Assembly: GCA_937969105.1 (NCBI GenBank)
Contig: CALBUZ010000077.1
Location: 1 to 5,216 of the forward strand
Direction: 5' to 3'
Length of the DNA: 5,216 nucleotides
From: an uncultured Collinsella sp.
GTDB taxonomy: Bacteria; Actinomycetota; Coriobacteriia; Coriobacteriales; Coriobacteriaceae
Shown piece by piece: positions 1-5,216 of the stretch. Both the position numbers and the translations under genes were made by a program. The notes under the pieces were generated by a model. That model saw only the letters and a list, made by a program, of their open reading frames with translations, did no database searches and was not told the origin of the DNA. Numbering within the stretch: position 1 is the first letter of the stretch; every line of letters begins with the position of its first letter.

Positions 1-515
1 AACCCTAACAATTCCAAATCTTTATTCAATGCAAAACGACCTTCTTTGACTTCCTTCATTGCTGCAAGAACTGCGGACAATCCAAAAACCGACAAGCCTT
101 CCATCTGGACAGGAATAAGCAAATGACTGGCCACCACCATTGCGTTGTAAGTAGATAGCGACATTGCTGGAGGACAATCTATAAAGATGTAATCAAAGTA
201 ATCTATTGGATTACTTATGCTCTCACCTGTATAATCAATACAGTCACTATTGATGCATGCGCCTAACACTTGACGAGGTGCACCTGTGTTTTGAAGAAAA
301 GGATCGACATCCTGCATCTTTGCAGAGCCAGGAACATAATATACACCTGTTTCTGTTTTGTAGATAGGTAATCCCTTACATGCGATCATTGACTCAAAAA
401 CAGTAGCACACCCTTCTGGTGCATGATTTAAAAGGGTCAAGTTGCATTGAGGATCCAAGTCTATCTCAAGGATTCTTAATGTTTTATCCTTTCTCAACAT
501 TCCTGCTGCAAGATT
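1..515 (-). CDS. ParA/Soj-family partitioning ATPase, partial at both ends
   Basis: 171 uninterrupted codons are readable. ParA proteins are Walker-type ATPases that segregate plasmids or chromosomes with a ParB partner while bound to nucleoid DNA. The visible part starts NLAAGMLRKDK, which in this family directly follows the Walker A lysine motif. It continues with the switch motif EIDLDPQCNLT (visible residues 18-27), the Walker B strand YIFIDCPPAMS (109-119), and the segment LLIPVQMEGLSVFGL (132-146) typical of ParA. The Walker A motif (KGGxGKTT) and the start codon are absent: read upstream past base 515 in the same frame, the sequence becomes QRRGP and bears no resemblance to ParA. The C-terminus runs off the window. 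The DNA is clearly AT-richer than the rest of the window and uses A/T-ending codons freely, so it comes from a different genome or a mobile element. The family is sure; whether it is plasmid or chromosomal is unknown. Confidence 0.88.
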
Positions 516-724
516 TTGCCGCCGGCCTGGCATTTGCCCGTTCGGGAGGAGAGTCCGTTCTTCCTCCGGCCTTGCTGTGGTATGCTTTCGGCCTGTTTTT
601 GTTTACCTGCGTGATTTCCGCCGTAGCACGGCGTGAGGCGGGCAGGCCCCGGGTTCAAAGGGCTGTGACGGTGCTGCTTTCCGGCATGTGCCTGTTTGAT
701 GCGGTATGGCTCCTGAGTTTCGGT
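515..724 (+). CDS. Internal fragment of a membrane protein, possibly UbiA/EboC-like prenyltransferase
   Basis: About 70 codons in one plus-strand frame read as a natural membrane protein. They begin FAAGLAFARSGG, followed by a hydrophobic helix (ALLWYAFGLFLFTCVISAVA), a basic cytoplasmic-looking loop (RREAGRPRVQR) and a second helix (AVTVLLSGMCLFDAVWLLS). A helix followed by AR-x-EA and then another helix recalls the C-terminal half of UbiA-family prenyltransferases, in particular EboC-like proteins, which transfer prenyl groups in the membrane. This is a weak family match made from memory. There is no start, no stop and no complete domain. In the open frame it is fused to antisense ParA on the left and antisense RNase R on the right, so only this stretch is credible. 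Its composition (moderately GC-rich, codons such as TCC, CGG and GGC) differs from both flanks. Codon use is compatible with a gut Verrucomicrobium, but this is speculation. Confidence 0.4.
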
Positions 725-2679
725 TCCGTCAGATCCAGGCGCACAAAGAGGCCCATGCTGCTGACCCACGAGATCGTTCCGGCGTAGCGCTCACCCAGGC
801 GGTCCTCGTAGTACTGGGCGATCTTGATCTTTTGCGTCGCATGGCTGGCGGCGTCGGCCGCACGCTCGGCATCGCTGCACGCGCGGCAGATTTGCGGCAG
901 GATGCGCGGCAGGGACTCGCGGCCCTTACCGATCAGCCGCGGCGTACGCACCAAGGCGTCCTTGCCGCCCAGCCGCTCGTAGGCCAACTGCAGCTTGAGC
1001 ACGCGATGCACCACCAGGTCGGGATAGCGGCGAATGGGACTCGTAAAGTGGCAATAGCACGGCGCGGCAAGTGCAAAGTGGCCCTCGTTGCGCGGCTTGT
1101 ACAGTGCGCGTTGCATACTGCGCAGCAACAACGTGTTGACGAGCGGCGCATTGGCCGTACCGGCTGCGGCATCAACCGCCGCCTGCAGCTCGTCGGGGCT
1201 TCCCAGAGCAATGCCTGCCGCGCGACGGTCATCGATGATACCCAGCTGTGCCAGCGCCACAGCGGCACCGTGCAGGCTGTCGGGACTGGGATCGTCATGC
1301 ACGCGATAGCAGGCCTCGATATCGCGGTCGGCCAGCCACTCCGCCACGCACTCGTTGGCCAGCAGCATGGCTTCCTCAATCAGCGACGTGGCGCACGAGC
1401 GCTCACGGGCCACGATCTGCACGGGTACACCGTCCTCGTCCAACAGCGCACGGATCTCGGCCGTATCAAAGTCGACCGAACCGCGTGTGCGACGAATACG
1501 ACGGCGAAGCTCGGCGAGCTCGTTGGCAGCTACGAGGAAATCCCCCAAGTCGACGTTATAGCCGCGAGCGGTCTCCTCGCACGCAAGCCCGCGCTCGAGC
1601 GCTTCCTCGCGCGAGGCTTCAACCGCGGCAACATCCTCGGCGGCACCCTCCAGCACCGAATACTCCACCGCACCGGCACGCACCAGCAGCGCCTCGGCGC
1701 CGTCGTAGTCCATGCGCACGCGCGAGCGGATCACGCTGGGATAGGGATCGTAATGGCGCACGCGACCCTGCGCGTCGAGTTCAATGTCGACGGTAAACGC
1801 CAAGCGGTCCTCGTCGGGACGCAGCGAGCACAAATCGTTCGACAGGCGCTCGGGCAACATGGGCAGCACGCGATCGGCAAGATACACCGACGTCGTGCGA
1901 TGGCGGGCTTCCAGATCGATATGTCCGTCCCAGGCAACATAGTGCGAAACGTCGGCAATATGGACACCCAGCTTGTAGCCACCCGCGGGCGTGCGCTCCA
2001 GCGAGATGGCGTCGTCAAAGTCGCGCGCGTCGACCGGGTCAATCGTAATGACAAAGCGGTCGCGCAGGTCTCGGCGGAGCGGGTCCTTGAGTGCCGAGGC
2101 CACATCGAGCGAAAGTGCCTCGGCCTCGGTTAGCGCGGCCTCGGGATACGTATCGGTATAGCCATAGCGCGCCATCACATACTGAACGCCCAAATCGGGC
2201 GCATCGTCGCCGCCAATACGGCGCTCGATCGTCACGGTGCCCGATTCCAGGCGCGTCGGATATGTCAGAATGCGTGCGACGACCGCATCACCCGGATGAA
2301 CGCCCAAGCGCTCCGCCGAGGTGTCCTCCCGCAGAATAAAGAAATCGGCCTTAAGGCGAGAATCAAGCGGCTCGATCACCCCGAGCGGGCCGGCGGTCTG
2401 GTACGTGCCCACCACACTAATGGCTGCACGCTCGACGACGCCCTCGATTACGGCGCGTCGCTCGCCATGCGGGCTGTTCTTAATGCTCACGGCAACGGTA
2501 TCGCCGTCCATAATCTCGCGCTTGCCGCGGCCCATGACCTTGTAGTCGCCGTTTTCGGTTACAACGTAGGCGCTATGCTCATGGAGCTGCACGCGTCCGG
2601 TCAGTCTCGGGCGACGCTCGCTGCGCACCGGCCCGCGCTTATTGCGAGCTCCACGCTTATGCTTGTTATTGCGCCCCAT
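655..2679 (-). CDS. rnr: Ribonuclease R (RNB-family 3'-5' exoribonuclease), C-terminus truncated by junction
   Basis: RNase R is a cytoplasmic, processive 3'-5' hydrolytic exoribonuclease that degrades structured RNA, works in RNA quality control, and acts with SmpB/tmRNA in many bacteria. Order seen: a basic N-terminal tail (1-25), cold-shock-like RNA-binding domains (about 26-155), and the RNB catalytic domain (about 205-560). RNB carries the metal-binding signature TIDPVDARDFDDA with D214, D220, D222 and D223, then HIADVSHYV (240-248), LPMLPERLSNDLCSL (272-286) and HFTSPIRRYPDL (544-555). An S1 domain begins near 630 (YAGTISWVSSMGLFVRLD). The frame stays open to base 655, but only residues 1 to about 652 are RNase R. 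The last 22 residues are antisense to the UbiA-like fragment, and roughly 50 S1 residues plus any basic tail are missing. The ATG follows a strong Shine-Dalgarno sequence. There is no N-terminal helix-turn-helix as in the 813-residue E. coli enzyme. It lies downstream of ftsEX but behind a terminator. Confidence 0.95.
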   Translation of the reverse strand: MGRNNKHKRGARNKRGPVRSERRPRLTGRVQLHEHSAYVVTENGDYKVMGRGKREIMDGDTVAVSIKNSPHGERRAVIEGVVERAAISVVGTYQTAGPLGVIEPLDSRLKADFFILREDTSAERLGVHPGDAVVARILTYPTRLESGTVTIERRIGGDDAPDLGVQYVMARYGYTDTYPEAALTEAEALSLDVASALKDPLRRDLRDRFVITIDPVDARDFDDAISLERTPAGGYKLGVHIADVSHYVAWDGHIDLEARHRTTSVYLADRVLPMLPERLSNDLCSLRPDEDRLAFTVDIELDAQGRVRHYDPYPSVIRSRVRMDYDGAEALLVRAGAVEYSVLEGAAEDVAAVEASREEALERGLACEETARGYNVDLGDFLVAANELAELRRRIRRTRGSVDFDTAEIRALLDEDGVPVQIVARERSCATSLIEEAMLLANECVAEWLADRDIEACYRVHDDPSPDSLHGAAVALAQLGIIDDRRAAGIALGSPDELQAAVDAAAGTANAPLVNTLLLRSMQRALYKPRNEGHFALAAPCYCHFTSPIRRYPDLVVHRVLKLQLAYERLGGKDALVRTPRLIGKGRESLPRILPQICRACSDAERAADAASHATQKIKIAQYYEDRLGERYAGTISWVSSMGLFVRLDLTEPKLRSHTASNRHMPESSTVTAL

Positions 2680-2683
2680 GGCG

Positions 2684-2690
2684 CCTCCTT
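2684..2690 (-). promoter_or_regulatory. Ribosome binding site of rnr
   Basis: On the minus strand AAGGAGG is followed by four bases (CGCC) and then ATG at 2679-2677. This near-perfect Shine-Dalgarno match fixes the start of rnr and shows that the enzyme really begins with the short basic tail and lacks a helix-turn-helix domain. The 40 bases upstream give no convincing -35/-10 pair. Confidence 0.8.
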
Positions 2691-2730
2691 GCTATCGATG
2701 GCCGTTTACACCCCAAGAGTCTACCCAAAT

Positions 2731-2814
2731 GATCCCTAGGGGACGGCAGGAAAACGGATCACGTAGATAGACCCGTGCCACGATGATCCGCAATCCTGCC
2801 GTCCCCTGGGGATC
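2731..2814. repeat. 84-base palindromic element (REP/BIME- or MITE-like)
   Basis: The 21-base arms at 2731-2751 and 2794-2814 are reverse complements with one mismatch; each contains GGGGACGGCAGGA or its complement. Inside, CGGATCA (2755-2761) pairs with TGATCCG (2784-2790) about the same centre (2772.5), separated from the outer arms by a 3-base symmetric mismatch. The central ~22 bases are largely unpaired. Each arm also has a small palindrome of its own (CCCTAGGG or CCCCTGGGG). It sits between the rnr start and the ftsEX terminator. Two inverted REP-like units are one reading; a small non-autonomous element is another. No coding capacity and no clear target-site duplication can be seen. 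Confidence 0.75.
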
Positions 2815-2849
2815 AAAAAACGGGCCGCCCCCAAAAGAGACGACCCGTT
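2815..2849 (-). terminator. Rho-independent terminator of the ftsE-ftsX operon
   Basis: Read on the minus strand, 24 bases after the ftsX stop codon, AACGGGTCG pairs with CGGCCCGTT (one T-G wobble) around a 13-base loop, and the stem runs into a run of T residues. The hairpin plus T tract has the right orientation to end ftsEX transcription. Its T tract directly abuts the palindromic element at 2731-2814. Confidence 0.8.
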
Positions 2850-2872
2850 GAAGGAACGAATTCCAAGCACGC

Positions 2873-3793
2873 CTACACGCGCAGATAGCGGCGCATGGCG
2901 ATGGCGGAACCAAAGAGACCGATAATGACGCCGACCAGAATCAGCGCGGCGTAGGTCACCAGGTAGTACTGCATCGGCAGCGCAAACGACATCCAGCCGA
3001 TGCTCTCCTGCAGACGCGGAACCATCAGGTTACGCAGCAGCTCCAGCACGCCGATGGAAAGCAGCGAGCCCAAAATGGCCTGCAGCACGCCCTCGGTAAT
3101 GAACGGCCCGCGAATGAAGCCGTTGCTTGCGCCCACCAGACGCATAATCGCGATCTCACGACGACGCGCCGTAATGGACAGGCGGATCGTGTTGTTAATG
3201 AAAATGAACGCGATAAAGGTCAGCAGGCCGACAAGCACCACAGCGGCGATACGGATGTAGTTCGTCACCTGGAACAGGCGGCTCACTTCCTCCTGGCCGT
3301 ACAGAACGCTCGCGTTAACGTCGCCGTCGTCCGCGATCTTCTGAAAATCGGCGTTCTTCTTGAGCTTCTGAGCCGTGCTCTCGACCATGGACGGATCGTC
3401 CATCTCGATGGCAAACGAAGCCGGCAGCGGGTTCTGACCGTCGAGCGCGCTCATGGTAGCGTCGGCGTTACCCGACATCTTGCTCGTGTACTCGGCCAGC
3501 GCGTCGTCCTTGTCCTTGTACGTCACGGACTTGACGTTGCTCCACGTCTTGAGCTCGGCCTCAAAGGCCTGAACATCTGCCTGGTCGGCGTCATCGCTAA
3601 TAAAGGCGTTGATGACGACCTGATCCTCGACGGTGCCGATCACGGAGTTCAGCATCGCAGAACCCATAATGAACAGGCCGATGATAAACAGCGAAAGGAA
3701 AATCGTGATGACGGCGCCGAGCGAGGTGGTCCAGTTACGGAAGAAGTGGCTGATTGCCTCTTTGAGCGAGTAGCCCACGTTAGTTGGTGCCAT
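2873..3793 (-). CDS. ftsX: Cell division ABC transporter-like permease subunit FtsX
   Basis: FtsX is the membrane subunit of the FtsEX complex. It does not move a known substrate; it relays ATP hydrolysis by FtsE across the membrane to activate peptidoglycan hydrolases at division or elongation sites. The 306 residues match the usual length. Seen: a cytoplasmic N-terminus (GYSLKEAISHFFRNWTTSL, 7-25), membrane helix 1 (about 26-48), a large extracytoplasmic domain (about 50-175) containing the conserved NPLPASFAIEM (121-131), helix 2 (about 180-201), the conserved cytoplasmic stretch RREIAIMRLVGASNGFIRG (211-229), then helices 3 (about 230-255) and 4 (about 277-298) and a short basic tail. The ATG overlaps the end of ftsE by 14 bases. 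A purine-rich GGGGAGG lies 11 bases upstream inside ftsE, a slightly long spacing, so translational coupling is likely. The gene ends 24 bases before a terminator. Confidence 0.96.
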   Translation of the reverse strand: MAPTNVGYSLKEAISHFFRNWTTSLGAVITIFLSLFIIGLFIMGSAMLNSVIGTVEDQVVINAFISDDADQADVQAFEAELKTWSNVKSVTYKDKDDALAEYTSKMSGNADATMSALDGQNPLPASFAIEMDDPSMVESTAQKLKKNADFQKIADDGDVNASVLYGQEEVSRLFQVTNYIRIAAVVLVGLLTFIAFIFINNTIRLSITARRREIAIMRLVGASNGFIRGPFITEGVLQAILGSLLSIGVLELLRNLMVPRLQESIGWMSFALPMQYYLVTYAALILVGVIIGLFGSAIAMRRYLRV

Positions 3794-5000
3794 AGTTGCC
3801 GTAACCTCCCCTCTCCTGGTCGCGGATTACGTGGCCGCCCTCGAGGGCGATCACGCGACGGTGCATGCTATCGACCATCTCGCGGTCGTGCGTAGCGACG
3901 ATCACGGTGGTACCGGTGCGGTTAATGCGCTCGAGCAGCTTCATGATGCCCAGCGAAATCGCCGGGTCGAGGTTGCCCGTGGGCTCGTCGCAAATCAGCA
4001 GCGGCGGGCGGTTGACCATAGCGCGGGCAACGGCCACGCGCTGTTGCTCGCCACCGGAAAGCTGATCGGGCAGCGAGTCCATCTGGTCGGCCAGACCGAC
4101 CAGACGCAGCACCTCGGGCACCTGGCTGCGAATGACGCCCTTGGGCTTGCCGATGCACTGCAGGGCAAACGCCACGTTTTCGTAGGCGGTCTTTTGCGGC
4201 AGGAGCTTAAAGTCCTGGAACACGGCACCAATCTGACGGCGCAGGAACGGAACCTTGCGGTTCTTGATCTTCATGAGATCCTGGCCAGCGACCAAAATGC
4301 GACCGCTTGTGGGCTTGACGTCGCGGTTGAGCGTCGACAACAGCGTGGTCTTACCCGAGCCGGAGTGACCGACCAAAAAGACGAACTCGCCCGGATAGAT
4401 CTCGATGTTGATGTCGTCGAGTGCGGGCTTGTTGGGCTGCGCCGGATAGATCTTGGTGACGTGCTCCATAAGGATGACGGGCTCGACACCGGCCTGCTTG
4501 GCCATCTTTTTGCGGCTGGCCTGCGGGTCGATGGGCGCAAACACCGACGTGAAGTCGGGGTTGTTGAGCGCGTTGTCGAGGCTTGCGACCTCGGCGGCCT
4601 GATCGCGCTCGACCACGGGAGCCGCAGGCTGCGTGGGGTCGGGAATGCCGGCAAAAAGACCGGACTGCGCGGGCTGCGGCGCGGGAGCCGCAGGGGCCAT
4701 GGGATCGGGGATGCCGGCCATGGTAGGCTGCGGCGTGGCTGCGCTCATCTGAGGCTGAGCCACGCGAGCGGTCACCGCCTGAACGGGCTCAAAGCCGGCC
4801 GTGCCGGAAAGCGCAACATCGTTGTTGGGGTTGTAGGCAAAGGGATCTGCCGCCGGCTGTGCCTGATCTGCCGGCTGTGCGGGGATCGGGCTAAATAGCT
4901 GATCCTCTGAATCCGGAGTGGCGAAACGACTGCCCGCGACGCTCGGCTGCGTCTTGGGGGCTTCATCGCCCGCACCGGAGGTACGGAAGTGGTTACCCAC
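3780..5000 (-). CDS. ftsE: Cell division ATP-binding protein FtsE with long disordered N-terminal extension
   Basis: FtsE is the ATPase of the FtsEX complex, bound to the inner membrane face through FtsX. The ABC domain spans about residues 174-395: Walker A GHSGSGKT (211-218), Q-loop VFQDF with Q262, signature LSGGEQQ (314-320), Walker B LLICDEP with catalytic E339 (334-340), D-loop GNLD (342-345) and switch H371. This ~230-residue part is a normal complete FtsE. It is preceded by ~170 residues rich in Pro, Ala and Gln, probably disordered, with two AGIPDP units (95-100 and 117-122) and a basic stretch SRKKMAK (162-168) just before the domain. A GTG start at 4998-5000 is chosen because AAGGAG lies five bases upstream. 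The internal alternatives M166 and M178 give ordinary FtsE length, but M166 has no Shine-Dalgarno sequence (it is preceded by AAAAAG). Composition of the extension matches the rest of the gene. ftsX follows with a 14-base overlap. Confidence 0.95.
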   Translation of the reverse strand: MGNHFRTSGAGDEAPKTQPSVAGSRFATPDSEDQLFSPIPAQPADQAQPAADPFAYNPNNDVALSGTAGFEPVQAVTARVAQPQMSAATPQPTMAGIPDPMAPAAPAPQPAQSGLFAGIPDPTQPAAPVVERDQAAEVASLDNALNNPDFTSVFAPIDPQASRKKMAKQAGVEPVILMEHVTKIYPAQPNKPALDDINIEIYPGEFVFLVGHSGSGKTTLLSTLNRDVKPTSGRILVAGQDLMKIKNRKVPFLRRQIGAVFQDFKLLPQKTAYENVAFALQCIGKPKGVIRSQVPEVLRLVGLADQMDSLPDQLSGGEQQRVAVARAMVNRPPLLICDEPTGNLDPAISLGIMKLLERINRTGTTVIVATHDREMVDSMHRRVIALEGGHVIRDQERGGYGNYGTN

Positions 5001-5005
5001 TGGTG

Positions 5006-5011
5006 CTCCTT
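5006..5011 (-). promoter_or_regulatory. Ribosome binding site of ftsE (supports the upstream GTG start)
   Basis: AAGGAG on the minus strand, five bases (CACCA) before the GTG at 5000-4998. It is the main sequence support for the long form of FtsE with its N-terminal extension. Confidence 0.75.
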
Positions 5012-5045
5012 ATCGTCGTGCGTTTAAACTACATGAGCGCTTTGT

Positions 5046-5054
5046 ATTTTAGCA
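5046..5054 (-). promoter_or_regulatory. Candidate extended -10 promoter for ftsEX
   Basis: The minus strand reads TGCTAAAAT, an extended -10 element (TGn plus a five-of-six match to TATAAT), in a locally AT-rich stretch. The predicted transcription start is near 5039, giving a leader of about 39 bases. The -35 position has no good TTGACA match (only weak candidates around ATGTGC), which is common with an extended -10. The call rests on one motif. Confidence 0.45.
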
Positions 5055-5115
5055 GTATTAGCTTTGCTGCACATAAGAAGCATGGCGTGCTTAGGGATCC
5101 CGTCGGCCGGGCACA

Positions 5116-5216
5116 GGGTTACTCTCCAAATCGTCCTCGGACATGTCGGAGCCCCCGCTGCGCGCTTCGCGCTGCGGGGGCTCCTCCGTCCTGCGGAAAG
5201 ATTTGGGAGGTAACCT
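5116..5216. repeat. ~100-base imperfect palindrome centred on base 5166, probably continuing past the window
   Basis: The inner stem GGAGCCCCCGC (5148-5158) pairs perfectly with GCGGGGGCTCC (5174-5184). After a single T-T mismatch, GCGCG (5160-5164) pairs with CGCGC (5168-5172) around a CTT loop. An outer stem pairs 5117-5132 (GGTTACTCTCCAAATC) with 5200-5215, with three mismatches, about the same centre. The two intervening arms are equal in length (15 bases each) but poorly paired. No T tract follows on either strand, so a simple terminator is unlikely. It lies upstream of the ftsE promoter candidate. It may be an intergenic repeat element or a structured RNA leader of the neighbouring gene. 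Confidence 0.65.

Noticed and set aside
1..724. Genuine integrated plasmid or genomic island beside rnr (ParA near an rnr-smpB-ssrA type locus)
   Set aside because: No attachment site, integrase, direct repeat or intact accessory gene is visible, and the 210-base middle piece is a third unrelated sequence. An artefactual join explains the data more simply.
706..2133. Long 475-codon plus-strand open frame opposite rnr
   Set aside because: It is exactly antisense to the well-supported RNase R gene. Its composition (His/Arg/Gly/Val/Ala-rich, no motifs) is what GC-rich codon use generates on the opposite strand.
2731..2814. CRISPR unit or bidirectional terminator
   Set aside because: There is a single inverted pair with no direct repeat-spacer series, and an A run rather than a T run follows it on the plus strand, so neither reading fits.
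3831..4898. Long 355-codon plus-strand open frame opposite ftsE
   Set aside because: It is antisense to ftsE, whose ABC motifs are all intact. The translated product has no recognisable domain and no ribosome binding site was seen.
5024..5214. Minus-strand frame open from the window edge to a TAA at 5026-5024, possible C-terminus of an upstream gene
   Set aside because: It runs through the large palindrome and the AT-rich promoter region, and its translation is low-complexity with no family resemblance. An open frame over a GC-rich hairpin is weak evidence.
5143..5216. Plus-strand ATG frame running off the window end
   Set aside because: It has no ribosome binding site and lies wholly within the palindrome, so the structure explains it better than coding.

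Overview
The window looks like a chimeric contig of three unrelated pieces. The largest piece, about base 724 to 5216, is one coherent GC-rich stretch. It reads as the chromosome of a high-GC gut actinobacterium, most likely a Coriobacteriia member such as Collinsella. That assignment is an inference from base and codon composition, protein sequence and the ftsE-ftsX-rnr gene order; no search was possible. The first ~515 bases are AT-rich and hold part of a ParA-type ATPase gene. A ~210-base middle piece (about 515-724) carries an internal fragment of a membrane protein that resembles the UbiA/EboC prenyltransferase family.

Layout. Bases 1-515 (minus strand): ParA lacking its N-terminal Walker A region and its C-terminus. 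Bases 515-724 (plus): two-helix membrane-protein fragment with neither gene end. Bases 724-2679 (minus): ribonuclease R, complete at the N-terminus but cut inside its C-terminal S1 domain. Bases 2680-2872: intergenic, with the rnr ribosome binding site, an 84-base near-perfect palindrome and a rho-independent terminator that closes the ftsEX operon. Bases 2873-3793 (minus): ftsX. Bases 3780-5000 (minus): ftsE with an unusual ~170-residue proline/alanine/glutamine-rich N-terminal extension. Bases 5001-5216: ftsE leader with a good ribosome binding site, a candidate extended -10 promoter and a ~100-base imperfect palindrome centred on base 5166.

How the genes work together. FtsE (ATPase) and FtsX (membrane subunit) form the ABC-transporter-like complex that couples the division machinery to cell-wall hydrolases. 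Their genes overlap by 14 bases and so are probably translationally coupled. rnr lies downstream on the same strand behind a terminator, so it is probably a separate unit; RNase R degrades structured RNA. ParA and the UbiA-like fragment have no evident functional link to these genes.

I found no convincing new multi-gene system. The points worth a second look are the two chimera junctions, the FtsE extension and the two large palindromes.
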